Origin: an uncultured Flavobacteriales bacterium
Lineage (GTDB): Bacteria; Bacteroidota; Bacteroidia; Flavobacteriales_D; Sanyastnellaceae
DNA length: 64,000 nucleotides
NCBI GenBank assembly: GCA_938082505.1
Contig: CALLLH010000014.1
Span: 62,001-126,000 of the forward strand
Direction of reading: 5' to 3'
The translations under genes were made by a program, and so were the position numbers. Shown here one piece after another: positions 25,250 to 34,890 of the stretch. Positions within the stretch are counted from its first letter, which is position 1. The number at the start of each line of letters is the position of its first letter. The notes beneath the pieces were generated by a model. The model did no database searches, had not been told where the DNA came from, and worked only from the letters and a program-made list of their open reading frames with translations.

Positions 25250-27268
25250 TCAGAAGGCGAGGAGGCGGTTCAGTGCCTTCGGCAGACGCTCCTTCGGCAG
25301 GTAGTCGGCTTCCAGGGTGGGGGCAAAGGGCACCGGGGTGTCGAGTGAGGCCACCCTTTCCACCGGGGCGTCCAAGTGGCTGAAGCAGGCCGACTGGATC
25401 CTGGCGGTCAGTTCCGCACCAATTCCCCCCGTCAGGTTGTCCTCGTGGAGCACGAGCACCCGTCCGGCTCTTTTCGCGGCATCAAATACCGTGTCCCAAT
25501 CAATGGGAGCCAACGTCCTCAGGTCCACCACGCCGATTTCACCCAGGCCTTCATTCCGGCAGCGTTCGGCTTCTTCGAGTGCCCAATGCACGCCCATGCC
25601 GTAGGTGATGATGACCGCAGCCTCCGGAATGCCGAACAGCCGGGCCTTGCCGAATGGCAAGCTGTAGTCGTTCGTAGGCACCGCGCCACTGAGGCTGCGA
25701 TAGAGCGCCTTGTGCTCGAAGAACAGCACGGGATTCGCCGTATCGAAGGCCGACGCCAACAGCCCCTTGGCGTCTTCGGGGAAGGCCGGATAGGCGATCA
25801 TCAGGCCCGGTACATGGAAGAACCAGGCTTCGTTCGATTGGCTATGAAAGGGACCGGCAGCGACTCCTGCACCCGTGGGCATCCGGACCACCACATCTGC
25901 GTGCTGGCCCCATCTCCAGTGCAGCTTGGCCAGGTTGTTCACGATCTGGTTGAAGCCGCAGGTAACGAAGTCCGCGAACTGCATTTCCACCATGGCCTTC
26001 ATTCCGGCGATGGAGAGCCCCAGCCCAGTTCCGACAATGGCGCTTTCGCAGAGGGGCGTGTTGCGCACGCGGTCTTCACCGAACCGTTCTGTGAAGCCGT
26101 CTGTGACCTTGAATACGCCTCCATAGGCACCGATGTCCTGGCCCATCAGCACGAGGTTGTCGTGCCGTTCCATGGCGAGGGCAAGGGCCTCGGAGATCGC
26201 ATCGATGAACCGTTTCTCCTCGGTCTCTCCCGAAGGTTCCCGGTACTCCGGAGTCTCCTTGCGGAAGAGGCGTTCCACTTCGCCTGCGGCGTTTGCCTCC
26301 ACGTCAGGTTGGGCTTCGGCCGCCTTCAGGGCAGCGGCAATGTTCTTCTTGATCGCTTCCTTGCGCCCCTCCACGTAGGAAGCGTCAACATGGCCCTCTT
26401 TCTGCAGGAAGGCGATGTAGGCGTCGACCGGGTCGCGGGCCTCCCAGGATTCGATGAGGCCTTCCGGGTAATACTTCGTTCCACTGGCTTCCTCATGGCC
26501 TCGGCGCCGGAAGGTGTCGAACTCGAGCAGGATGGGGCGGGGGGCCTTGCGGATCGAGGCCGCGGCCTTCTTTACGGCTTCATAGACGGCCAGGATGTCG
26601 TTGCCGTCCACGCGGATGGCGTCCTCCGCGGGAATGCCGTACCCGATGGCCTTGTCGATGAACTGCGCGCATCTGAATTGCTGCGTGCTGGGCGTAGACA
26701 GCCCCCAATGGTTGCTCTCAATGCAGAAGATCACGGGCAACGACCAGACGCTCGCGACATTGAGCGCTTCGTGAAAGTCCCCTTCACTGGTGGCGCCGTC
26801 TCCCGTGAACACGAGGGTCGCCTTGCCTTCCTTCCGGTTCTTCGATGCCAATGCGATGCCATCTGCAATGCCGAGCTGCGGGCCGAGGTGGCTGATCATC
26901 CCCACGATGTGGTGCTCCATGGTGCCGAAATGGAAACTGCGGTCATGGCCCTGCGTGAAGCCGGTGGCTTTTCCCTGGAATTGGGCGAAGAGGCGGGTCA
27001 GGTCAATCCCCCGTGTGGTGAACACACCGAGGTTCCGGTGCATGGGCAGGATGAATTCTTCGGGTTGCAACGCCGCCGCACATCCGACCGAGATGGCCTC
27101 CTGACCCATGCCTGAGAACCACTTGCTGATGCGCCCCTGCCGCAACAGACTGAGCATCTTCTCCTCAATCAACCGGGGAAGGAGCAGGTGGTCGAGCAGC
27201 TCGAGCATGACCTTGGGCGCGATGCCGCGGTCCTGAATGTGCAGGGCGGAAACCTTCTTCGAAGCCAT
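25250..27268 (-). CDS. Fused alpha/beta E1 subunit of a 2-oxoacid (branched-chain type) dehydrogenase
   Basis: A 672-residue thiamine diphosphate enzyme joining both E1 chains. The alpha half (about residues 1-330) has SGMGQEAISVG, the ThDP motif GDGATSEGDFHEALN and FDTFRRRGHEE. The beta half (about residues 345-672) has MGQDIGAYGGVFKVT, TPLCESAIVGTGLG, and the C-terminal DLRTLAPIDWDT and VLHEDN blocks. Fused E1 proteins of this kind are frequent in Bacteroidota and oxidatively decarboxylate branched-chain oxoacids or related substrates together with E2 and E3, which are not in the window. The start has an exact TAGATTTG box 13 bases upstream. Confidence 0.92.
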   Translation of the reverse strand: MASKKVSALHIQDRGIAPKVMLELLDHLLLPRLIEEKMLSLLRQGRISKWFSGMGQEAISVGCAAALQPEEFILPMHRNLGVFTTRGIDLTRLFAQFQGKATGFTQGHDRSFHFGTMEHHIVGMISHLGPQLGIADGIALASKNRKEGKATLVFTGDGATSEGDFHEALNVASVWSLPVIFCIESNHWGLSTPSTQQFRCAQFIDKAIGYGIPAEDAIRVDGNDILAVYEAVKKAAASIRKAPRPILLEFDTFRRRGHEEASGTKYYPEGLIESWEARDPVDAYIAFLQKEGHVDASYVEGRKEAIKKNIAAALKAAEAQPDVEANAAGEVERLFRKETPEYREPSGETEEKRFIDAISEALALAMERHDNLVLMGQDIGAYGGVFKVTDGFTERFGEDRVRNTPLCESAIVGTGLGLSIAGMKAMVEMQFADFVTCGFNQIVNNLAKLHWRWGQHADVVVRMPTGAGVAAGPFHSQSNEAWFFHVPGLMIAYPAFPEDAKGLLASAFDTANPVLFFEHKALYRSLSGAVPTNDYSLPFGKARLFGIPEAAVIITYGMGVHWALEEAERCRNEGLGEIGVVDLRTLAPIDWDTVFDAAKRAGRVLVLHEDNLTGGIGAELTARIQSACFSHLDAPVERVASLDTPVPFAPTLEADYLPKERLPKALNRLLAF

Positions 27269-27273
27269 TCCGC

Positions 27274-27281
27274 CAAATCTA
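27274..27281 (-). promoter_or_regulatory. Promoter -7 box near start (E1 dehydrogenase)
   Basis: TAGATTTG, an exact TAnnTTTG match on the minus strand, begins 13 bases before the ATG at 27268. Confidence 0.6.
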
Positions 27282-27318
27282 GCTGTGGCACCCTCCGCTC
27301 TTCAGGGGGGGGACAACG

Positions 27319-27326
27319 TATTTTGC
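27319..27326 (+). promoter_or_regulatory. Promoter -7 box (FAD dehydrogenase)
   Basis: TATTTTGC lies 16 bases before ATG 27335, predicting a leader of only about four bases. Confidence 0.45.
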
Positions 27327-27334
27327 CAGCGGAA

Positions 27335-28930
27335 ATGAACAGTGCACCGGAAGGCGATTTCCAAGGGTCGAAAACCCCGGAAACGGTGATGATCCGATTG
27401 GACCCTGGACAGGCTCGGAATCCCGAGGCCATCCGGCGTGCGCTGATGCAGCAGGGTGCGGAGTGCAGGACTTTCGCCGTGCTCAAAAGGAGCCTGGATG
27501 CGCGGCGCCGTCCTGCCATGGTGGAGATGCTGGTGGGATTGGAGGTCGAGGCCGTTCCCGCAGAATGTGGTCAGTGGTGCGATGTCTCGGAGGCTCCCAC
27601 GGTGGTCATCGTGGGCGCCGGACCCGCCGGATTGTATTGTGCCCTGAGGTTGATCGAGCTGGGGGTCCGTCCCGTGGTGATGGAGCGCGGACAGGCGGTC
27701 AGGGAGCGCAGGCGAGACCTCGTGAAGCTCATCCGCGAGGGCCGCGTGGACCCCGACTCCAATTACTGCTTCGGCGAAGGTGGAGCGGGCACGTATTCCG
27801 ATGGCAAGCTGTATACCCGGGCCAAAAAACGCGGAGGATGGCGCAAGGTCCTCGGATGGTTCGTGGAGCATGGCGCCGATCCGGATATCCTCGTCGACAC
27901 CCACCCCCACATCGGCACCAACAAGTTGCCCGCCATCATCGCGGCCATGCGGGAGCGCATCATCGAATGCGGGGGCGAGGTGCGTTTCGGCCAGCGCGTG
28001 GTCGGTTTGATGCGGGAGCCGGATGGCCGGGTCAACGGGGTCAGACTCACCGATGGGAATCAGCAGGGCAGTGCCGTGGTTTTGGCCACGGGCCATGGCG
28101 CGCGCGATGTGTTCGAGTGGATGGATTCCTCAGGATTGGCATTGGAGAGCAAGCCATTCGCCATGGGTGTGCGCATCGAGCATCCGCAATCCTGGATTGA
28201 CGCCAGACAATATCGCTTGAAGGCCAATGAGGCTGCCGGGACACTGGGGCTTCCTCCTGCGGCTTATTCATTGGTGACACAGACTGGGGATGGGGGGGTG
28301 TTCTCGTTCTGCATGTGCCCTGGCGGAGTGATCGCCCCCTGCGCCACTGAGGAGGGGGAGGTGGTGACGAACGGATGGAGCCCCTCCAAGAGAAACAACC
28401 GGTGGGCCAACAGCGGTGTCGTGACTACGGTAGAACCGGAAGTATGGGAAGGCCTTGGCTTCCCGGGCGTCCTCGGAGGGCTGGCATTTCAGCGGTCCGT
28501 GGAGCGGGCGTGCCACGCCGCAGCGGGTGGGGGGCAGCAGGCGCCGGCGCAAAGACTGGCGGATTTCGTGGTTCGAAAACCTTCGCGAAGCCTACCCGAT
28601 TGCAGCTATCTGGCCGGATTGACACCGGTGGACTTGACCCGGTTGCTGCCGGAATTCATGGTCGACCGGTTGATTCGGGGGATTCGGGATTTCGAGAGGA
28701 AAATGCCGGGCTACATCCATCCGGAGGCCATTGTGGTGGCCCCGGAGAGCCGGACGTCGAGCCCCATTCGCATGCCGCGCGATCGGAACACGCTGTCCAT
28801 GCCTGGAGCAGAAGGGCTGCATCCCTGTGGCGAAGGAGCAGGCTATGCCGGGGGCATCGTCTCGGCGGCCATGGATGGCCTGCGTGTTGCGGAGGCGGTC
28901 GCCGCCAGCCTCAGGGTCAATCCTGACTGA
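27335..28930 (+). CDS. FAD-dependent dehydrogenase (COG2509-like)
   Basis: A 531-residue flavoprotein. An N-terminal domain of about 85 residues (RNPEAIRRALMQQG, FAVLKRSLDARR) precedes the FAD-binding Rossmann motif VVIVGAGPAGLYCALRLIE. The family's CFGEGGAGTYSDGKL, HIGTNKLP and FCMCPGGVI blocks follow, and the C-terminal nucleotide-site block GEGAGYAGGIVSAAMDG closes the fold. The proteins are widespread but their substrate is not established. The start at 27335 follows a TATTTTGC box by a few bases. The last 14 bases overlap the convergent SPOR protein gene. Confidence 0.88.
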   Translation: MNSAPEGDFQGSKTPETVMIRLDPGQARNPEAIRRALMQQGAECRTFAVLKRSLDARRRPAMVEMLVGLEVEAVPAECGQWCDVSEAPTVVIVGAGPAGLYCALRLIELGVRPVVMERGQAVRERRRDLVKLIREGRVDPDSNYCFGEGGAGTYSDGKLYTRAKKRGGWRKVLGWFVEHGADPDILVDTHPHIGTNKLPAIIAAMRERIIECGGEVRFGQRVVGLMREPDGRVNGVRLTDGNQQGSAVVLATGHGARDVFEWMDSSGLALESKPFAMGVRIEHPQSWIDARQYRLKANEAAGTLGLPPAAYSLVTQTGDGGVFSFCMCPGGVIAPCATEEGEVVTNGWSPSKRNNRWANSGVVTTVEPEVWEGLGFPGVLGGLAFQRSVERACHAAAGGGQQAPAQRLADFVVRKPSRSLPDCSYLAGLTPVDLTRLLPEFMVDRLIRGIRDFERKMPGYIHPEAIVVAPESRTSSPIRMPRDRNTLSMPGAEGLHPCGEGAGYAGGIVSAAMDGLRVAEAVAASLRVNPD

Positions 28931-30941
28931 GCAGGATTTCCGCTTCGGCCAGGGGGACGATGCGCCCCGAGACATCCCCTACGACGAAGGCATCGGGAAA
29001 TCCTGAGGATTGGATGTTTGGAAGCGCGGCCCTCGCGGCCTCGACGGTCTGGAATTGACCGTGCAGGTAGCGGTGCCATCCAGTATTGCTGCGGTGTTCG
29101 ACGTCGCCAATCTCGAGCAGTCCGTTCATGGCTTCGACGCTCATCCGCGATTTCAGGGCGCCCAGCTGGATGCGGAAACCAATCTTCGTTCGGTCAAACT
29201 GAGGCTGGAGCTCCATTTCCGAAGTTGTGGCCCCCCCTGAGCCCACCACGGCGGAGTTGCCTTCTCCTGGAATGTGGGATGTGACAAAGGCCCCGCTGAA
29301 TCCGAGTGTGACCATCCGGACCTTGAATTCCACCGCCTCGAGGCGTCGGTCGAATGCTCCGGACACCACACGGGTCAGTCCATCCTCGCCCTTGAAGCGG
29401 AGCACGTCAAGCCCTGCGAACAGAGCGTCCAGTCCCGCCTGGTCCGGGGTCTTGTAGGCACCAAGCTGCACGCGGAAATGGTGCGCCGAAGGGGTGTCGG
29501 GAGCCGTCAATGCCGAGGTTGATTCCGCAGGGGTGTTGCAGTCCCGGTCGGAATCCGAGGATTCAGGGGCGACGACTACAGCGTCCAAGCCGGCACTCCT
29601 GACTGCATGGGCTGCTTTCCCGGCTTGCAGGGGGTCGGTTCCCAGGGACACCTCCATTCCTGAAGCAGTCTCCTTGAGGTTGCGGAAAGCAAGCAATGTC
29701 TGGTGTTCCGCCTGGGTCCATCCACCGGTCGGGGCGGTCACCCTCAATGTAAAAGAAGCGGGGGCGTCGGAGGTCACCTGGCCGCGCACCACGTCCCATC
29801 CGGCTTTCGGGGTCTGAAAGGACTTTTCGTTTTCCGCCACGGAAGCAGCGTCCATGGCGATGCCATGCTGATCGACATCGATGTGTGGGGAGAAGATTTC
29901 GCGGTCCCGGTGGTCCGCGTAACCGTCGCCATCCGAGTCGACAGGACATCCGAAGGCATCGACTTTGATGCCCCTGGTTCCCGGACACCGGTCGTACAGA
30001 TTGCTGACACCGTCTCCGTCCGTATCCATGTCGGCAAGGAGCACGGCATCATCGGCGGCAATGCCATGGACGGGCGGCATGGCGGCAGGTTTTCTGGCCA
30101 GCCTGCCGAGGCGAATGCCGATTCCGAAGAATCCACTGGCCATCGCATCACCGGCGAGAAAGCGCCCGGAAGACTGGCCGTCGACACCGTCATCGAGGCC
30201 GAGCCAGCCTCCGATGCCGAATCGGGTCCTGATGCGGGGCGAGACATCAAGTCGGACGCCGAGTTGTGCAGGAATGGCCATGGAACGCCCTTTGGGGGCC
30301 ACTCCGGGCTGTTCTGTCATGTCGCTCTCATAGGTGTAATCCCTTCGAAGGACCAGGGCATTTCCATCATGGTCACTGCCCTCGGCCATGCTGCGCAAGG
30401 TGCCATCGGACCAAAGGTGGTAGGGACGGCCGAACGCATCTTCGAGGTCTTGCGTCATCAAATGATCCACGTGGGCAATGCCGATCCCGATGAATGGCTG
30501 AAACCCTTTTGAAATACGGGCTTGTCGCGTCCGGGCATCCTGTCTGTTGCCGGCGCCGTCCCAGACCCAATTGACCATGAATTCGCCGGATTGGATCTCG
30601 GTCTGCCAACCCCTCATGGCCCCATCGTCGGTGACCACCACGGACCGGCCCGCCTTGAATTCGAGCTCCCAGGGTCCACGCCATGAAGATTGCACGGAAA
30701 GGGCATGGCCATATCCGGTATTGCCGAGGTGGTGGGCGCCGAAGGACCGGTTGCGTTCAGTGTGCAAGGCTGTCGGGCCCATCTGCCAACCCGCGTGAAT
30801 GCCTGAACCGGCTTGGGAGGACCCAGCGCCCCCAGAAAGCTGCGCAAAGGAAGGAAGCACACTGCTGATCGCCAGCACAAGGAGACCCAACGAGAGGCTG
30901 TGGAAGCCCTTGGAAGGGGATGGGACGCACGGGTAAAACAT
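28917..30941 (-). CDS. Outer-membrane protein with TSP3 repeats and two SPOR-like domains
   Basis: A 674-residue exported protein from ATG 30941. The signal peptide is SLGLLVLAISSVLPSFAQ. The N-terminal 270 residues look like an OmpA-type outer-membrane beta-barrel (many Gly/aromatic alternations). Thrombospondin type 3 calcium-binding repeats follow (DMDTDGDGVSNLYDRCPGT and DSDGDGYADH). After a linker come two SPOR-like modules, HHFRVQLGAYKTPDQAG and IGFRIQLGALKSRM, each ending in a GF.DAFV-type strand. SPOR domains bind denuded peptidoglycan, so the protein may link outer membrane and cell wall. The OmpA peptidoglycan-binding domain itself is absent. Confidence 0.78.
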   Translation of the reverse strand: MFYPCVPSPSKGFHSLSLGLLVLAISSVLPSFAQLSGGAGSSQAGSGIHAGWQMGPTALHTERNRSFGAHHLGNTGYGHALSVQSSWRGPWELEFKAGRSVVVTDDGAMRGWQTEIQSGEFMVNWVWDGAGNRQDARTRQARISKGFQPFIGIGIAHVDHLMTQDLEDAFGRPYHLWSDGTLRSMAEGSDHDGNALVLRRDYTYESDMTEQPGVAPKGRSMAIPAQLGVRLDVSPRIRTRFGIGGWLGLDDGVDGQSSGRFLAGDAMASGFFGIGIRLGRLARKPAAMPPVHGIAADDAVLLADMDTDGDGVSNLYDRCPGTRGIKVDAFGCPVDSDGDGYADHRDREIFSPHIDVDQHGIAMDAASVAENEKSFQTPKAGWDVVRGQVTSDAPASFTLRVTAPTGGWTQAEHQTLLAFRNLKETASGMEVSLGTDPLQAGKAAHAVRSAGLDAVVVAPESSDSDRDCNTPAESTSALTAPDTPSAHHFRVQLGAYKTPDQAGLDALFAGLDVLRFKGEDGLTRVVSGAFDRRLEAVEFKVRMVTLGFSGAFVTSHIPGEGNSAVVGSGGATTSEMELQPQFDRTKIGFRIQLGALKSRMSVEAMNGLLEIGDVEHRSNTGWHRYLHGQFQTVEAARAALPNIQSSGFPDAFVVGDVSGRIVPLAEAEILLSQD

Positions 30942-31007
30942 GGTGGTGGTATTCACGCCCCTTACGCCGTGCAGGGGCAAAAGGTTACCCCGGGGTGACG
31001 GCCGACT

Positions 31008-32189
31008 TCATTCGGAGTCGATGCGCCGCGCGAGCTCCTTGCCGATGCCCGCTCCGACGGCAATCCCCATGCCGCCCATCCTGACAGCATGGTGAAGGCC
31101 GGGCGCAGTGTGGCCGATGAGCGGTTCGCGGTCCTGTCCTACACCGAGCCAACCGGTCCAGCGGTGTGTCACGATTGCAGTTGACCCCAACCACTGTTCG
31201 GCCGATTGCACAAGCCGATCATCCCATGCCGCCACCGCCGCCGCCTCTTCCAACGGGGAGCCGGGTGCCGGCCAAGGGATGCCGTAATGCCTCCCTCCTC
31301 CAAACAGGACGCGGCCGCGGTCCAAAGTGCGGAAGTACAAATAGCCGTCTTCGGCGTGGTAACACCCCTCTGGGGGTGCGCCGCTTGCCGGCGTGAGCAC
31401 CAAGACCCGGTTCGGGGCGGTCTCCACCTTGAGCTCGGGTACCAATTGTCGGGCGAATCCATTGGTACAAACGGCCACTTTCTCGCTCCGGAAGACCCCG
31501 CGCGGTGTCGAGATGGACCATGAATCCACACCTTGGTCCAACCGTGAAAGGGTGTCCACGGAGCAGCCGTGTAGCCGCTGAATCCCCTGTGAGTCGAGTG
31601 CTGCATGGAAGGCGGAGACCAGCCGCCCTGTATGCAACATCCCCTCCCAGGGCAGATGAATGGCCAGGTGCGCATTCAGGATGCCAGCACGGTGTACATC
31701 CTCGGCAAGCGCCGGCCGGTCCGCGCCGAGGGGGTGGACGTCTCCGAGGCCGACATCGAGCAACGGGGCCACAAGCCGGTTCAAATCAGCAAGGGCGCGC
31801 ATCACATCCCGCGCACGCTCCTGCCCTTTCAATTCTCGGCCAAAAAGCTCCCACCCGCCTTTCCATTCGAGACCAATCTGCTCCTGTCCGAGCATTTCCA
31901 AGAGGGTCCGGAGCCCGCGAATCCGCATCTCCACAAGGCGCAACCAACGGTCCTGTCCCAATTGCTCCAGGTCATCGAGCCATTCACCTGGTCCTCCGAA
32001 ACAGGCGAAGCCCGCATTGCGCGTGGTGCCACCTTCACCGATGATGTCCCGCTCCAGGATTCGGACCTTGTCCTTTGGTCGCAATTTCTTGTATTGCAGC
32101 GCAGTACTCATGCCGACTATGCCTGATCCGATGATGGTCAGGTCCGCCGGCGCGAGCAAATGTTCACTTTCCCAGTATCCTATGGGCAT
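31008..32189 (-). CDS. DAO-family FAD-dependent oxidoreductase
   Basis: A 393-residue flavoprotein of the D-amino-acid-oxidase/glycine-oxidase superfamily. The FAD motif is ADLTIIGSGIVGMSTALQY, followed by LERDIIGEGGTTRNAGFACFGG. The C-terminal flavin site is seen in TGWLGVGQDREPLIG and RMGGMGIAVGAG. The family oxidises amino acids, sarcosine or related amines, and the specific substrate cannot be told. The start was placed where homology begins. The 90 bases up to the divergent gene at 32280 contain only a weak TAATTCGA box at 32242. Confidence 0.87.
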   Translation of the reverse strand: MPIGYWESEHLLAPADLTIIGSGIVGMSTALQYKKLRPKDKVRILERDIIGEGGTTRNAGFACFGGPGEWLDDLEQLGQDRWLRLVEMRIRGLRTLLEMLGQEQIGLEWKGGWELFGRELKGQERARDVMRALADLNRLVAPLLDVGLGDVHPLGADRPALAEDVHRAGILNAHLAIHLPWEGMLHTGRLVSAFHAALDSQGIQRLHGCSVDTLSRLDQGVDSWSISTPRGVFRSEKVAVCTNGFARQLVPELKVETAPNRVLVLTPASGAPPEGCYHAEDGYLYFRTLDRGRVLFGGGRHYGIPWPAPGSPLEEAAAVAAWDDRLVQSAEQWLGSTAIVTHRWTGWLGVGQDREPLIGHTAPGLHHAVRMGGMGIAVGAGIGKELARRIDSE

Positions 32190-32279
32190 ACTTTTGCGTA
32201 AGTCAGGAGGTTGTACCTCCGAGTAATGGGTTGATTTTCCGTAATTCGAGTCAGGAGTCGACCCTTGCAAGGAACAAAG

Positions 32280-34886
32280 ATGTCCACGATCGTGCGCTAC
32301 CCCTTCAGGAATGCTGTCAAACTGCTCGTCTTCGCAGTCGGATGGCTGCCGCATATGATGTTGGCCCAAGCCAGCATCGAGGTGGATGGTACGGTGCGGG
32401 ACAAGGACAGCAACCGGAAGCTGGCTGGAGTGGAGGTTTCCGTGCTGAGGGCGGGACAGCCCTATGACGCGGTGTCCACCTTGTCCAATGGCAAGTACAC
32501 GTTGTCCCTCGATCATGGAACGGATTACGTGCTGTTGTTCTCCTTTGAGGACATGAGTCCGAGAAAGGTGTTGTTGAACACGTCATCGATTCCCCAGGAA
32601 TTCCAGGAGCGTCCATTCTACCTGACTGTGGAGATGAGCCTGTTCGATGTCCCGCCCGGATTCGACCAGGGACTCTTGGACGAGCCCATAGGAAAGGTGG
32701 CGTTTGATGCGGTCAAGGAGCAGTTGGCCTGGGACTTGCCGTACACGGCGAACATGCAGGCCCGCATTGAGGATGAGTTGGCAGCCAGCGCGGGCAATGG
32801 CGATGAGGAGGCCTCCAACCGTGAATACGAGGAGCACATGCGCAAGGCAGAGGTGGAGTTCGGACGGGAACGCTGGGAGCAGAGCATCAACTGGTTGGAC
32901 AGAGCCCTGACGGAATTGCCGGGTGACAGCAGGGCTGAACGCATGAAGGATGATGCCTTGGAGCGGCTTGCAGCTGCAGAATCCGAGGCGGAGTCCAAAC
33001 TGGACTACGAGCGCTTTTTGCGCGAAGGCAAGATGGCCATGCGCAAGGAGGATTGGGCTGCGGCAAGGGCTTCAATTACAGCAGCGGCTGACCTGTTCCC
33101 TTCTGAGCAGGAACCCAAGGACCTGTTGGCGGAAATCGATGCGGCGACCGCGGCGGATGACAATTCCGCCGAGGATGCCGCATACGACGATGCGGTCAGT
33201 TCGGGAATGGCGGCCATGTCGGCCAATGACCTGGATGGTGCAGAAGCTGCATTTGAGGAAGCCGCGGGCATCAAGCCTTCAGAAAGACTGCCCAGGGAGA
33301 AGCTCACGGAGATTCGTCAGCTGAGGAAGTCCTCGGAGCGCGATGCCGCCGCAGCGGACCGCCTCCAACAGGAATACCAGGCGTTGATTGACCGCGCGGA
33401 TCGAAGTTTTGATGACCAGGATTTTGTGATGGCCAAGACGATCTATGAGCAGGCTTCAGGGATGATGCCGTCGGAATCCTATCCGAGGGAGAGGGCCTTG
33501 GAGGCAGAGGGGCGCATTGTGGAGCTGAATTTCGAACAGGAGGAAGCCCCTGCAGCTGAATCGAGGGATGGACGTGGGGAATTGGACCGGCAATACGAGG
33601 ACCGTGTCCGGGAGGGCGATGAGGCCTTTGACGAGGAGCGGTGGTCGGATGCACGTGCGGCATACGAAGCCGCATTGGAATTGAAGGCGGACGAGCGTTA
33701 CCCGAAGAGCCGCATACGCCGCATCGAGGCACTGTCCGGTTCGGATTCGGCTGTCGATGCCAACCTGGAACTTGACCGCGAGGCGCTCCTCGCGGAGCAG
33801 GAGGCCGCTGCCGCTGCCTCGGAGGCCGAGGCTGCCGCAATCAAGGAGGAACAATCCCGATTGTTGGAGGAAGAAAGGCTCGCCGCACTGGAGGAGGAGG
33901 AACGACGCAGGTCCGCCAGCCGGGACAAGTCCGATGCAGACATGAACCGCAGCCGAAACTACGTCTCCGCCATGCAGAACGAGGAGGAGGATGCGGCAGA
34001 ATCCTATTACCGCAATGCCTTGGAGTCGGAGATCAGGGCGCGGGGTCAAGCCGTTTACGCCAAGGCTGATCGCCAATCGGAGCTCAACGGAATCTGGTCA
34101 GGAAACAGCAATGGCCGCAGGCAGTCGACCTATGCCGGAATCGAGGATCAACGCGACAGGCAAGCCAACGCCACCTATGAGGCCGCATCATTCAGGGTCG
34201 ACCGCATGGGCGACTTCGGGTCGAGGGCCGACCAATATTCGGAGAAACAGCAAGATTGGAAGTCTACGGGTGACGCGGGAAGGAGGGACAGGTTCATTAC
34301 GTTGACGCGAAAGGAAAAAGAGAACAAAGAGCGCCTGTTCGACCGGACCCGGCGCTACGAGGTGTTCGTAGACTCCTTGGACCGCATGCTGGAGGCCTAT
34401 GCGGATTTCAATCGGGACCTGCGATTGGCTTCGGTGGATGACCGCATCATGCGTTTCGAGGAGATTGAGCGGCGCACGGCACAACATCGGCGCATTGGTG
34501 AAGATGAGGAGAACCGACGCCTGGACCGATGGACCGATGTGCAGGACCAGGACCGTGAGCACAAGCAAGCCAACCAGTTGTCAGCAGGAGAGGCTGAAAT
34601 CCGATCCGCCTCGGCATTGAGGAAAGTGATGGACAAAGAGAAGGGAGCACCCCCGTCATCAGAAGATTTCAGGGATGTTCCGGCCAAGGAGGGGATCCGT
34701 CAAGGCATGGAGGAGCGGAGCTATGAGGAGGGCAACGCCCTGATCATCGAGCGGACAGTGCGCGTGGACAATGAAGTCAATGTCTATCGCAAGACTGTCG
34801 CCAAGCACGGCGTCTACTACTTCAAGAACGACAGGTCCATCACCCGGGAGATATGGGTGCTCGAGACTTTCGCCATTTCCGACTGA
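32280..34886 (+). CDS. Large envelope protein with CarboxypepD_reg-like domain and five TPR-like repeats
   Basis: An 868-residue exported protein from ATG 32280. Signal segment near residues 15-30. A carboxypeptidase-regulatory-like beta domain (EVDGTVRDKDSNRKLAGVEV) covers about residues 33-125. Five tandem helical units of about 60 residues each begin at tyrosines near residues 183, 243, 302, 366 and 439, with a shared pattern of an A/G-x2-A-F core, W/D-x2-A and a final P-x-E-x-Y-P. A very charged Ala/Glu/Arg coiled coil follows (about 490-560), then a long basic-acidic region. It ends in YYFKNDRSITREIW. I know no function; the architecture suggests an envelope scaffold. Confidence 0.7.
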   Translation: MSTIVRYPFRNAVKLLVFAVGWLPHMMLAQASIEVDGTVRDKDSNRKLAGVEVSVLRAGQPYDAVSTLSNGKYTLSLDHGTDYVLLFSFEDMSPRKVLLNTSSIPQEFQERPFYLTVEMSLFDVPPGFDQGLLDEPIGKVAFDAVKEQLAWDLPYTANMQARIEDELAASAGNGDEEASNREYEEHMRKAEVEFGRERWEQSINWLDRALTELPGDSRAERMKDDALERLAAAESEAESKLDYERFLREGKMAMRKEDWAAARASITAAADLFPSEQEPKDLLAEIDAATAADDNSAEDAAYDDAVSSGMAAMSANDLDGAEAAFEEAAGIKPSERLPREKLTEIRQLRKSSERDAAAADRLQQEYQALIDRADRSFDDQDFVMAKTIYEQASGMMPSESYPRERALEAEGRIVELNFEQEEAPAAESRDGRGELDRQYEDRVREGDEAFDEERWSDARAAYEAALELKADERYPKSRIRRIEALSGSDSAVDANLELDREALLAEQEAAAAASEAEAAAIKEEQSRLLEEERLAALEEEERRRSASRDKSDADMNRSRNYVSAMQNEEEDAAESYYRNALESEIRARGQAVYAKADRQSELNGIWSGNSNGRRQSTYAGIEDQRDRQANATYEAASFRVDRMGDFGSRADQYSEKQQDWKSTGDAGRRDRFITLTRKEKENKERLFDRTRRYEVFVDSLDRMLEAYADFNRDLRLASVDDRIMRFEEIERRTAQHRRIGEDEENRRLDRWTDVQDQDREHKQANQLSAGEAEIRSASALRKVMDKEKGAPPSSEDFRDVPAKEGIRQGMEERSYEEGNALIIERTVRVDNEVNVYRKTVAKHGVYYFKNDRSITREIWVLETFAISD

Positions 34887-34890
34887 TTCC

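Noticed and set aside
25376-27115. 579-codon open frame antisense to the E1 dehydrogenase
   Set aside because: Same cause: absence of stop codons opposite a GC-rich gene. The E1 motifs on the other strand are complete.
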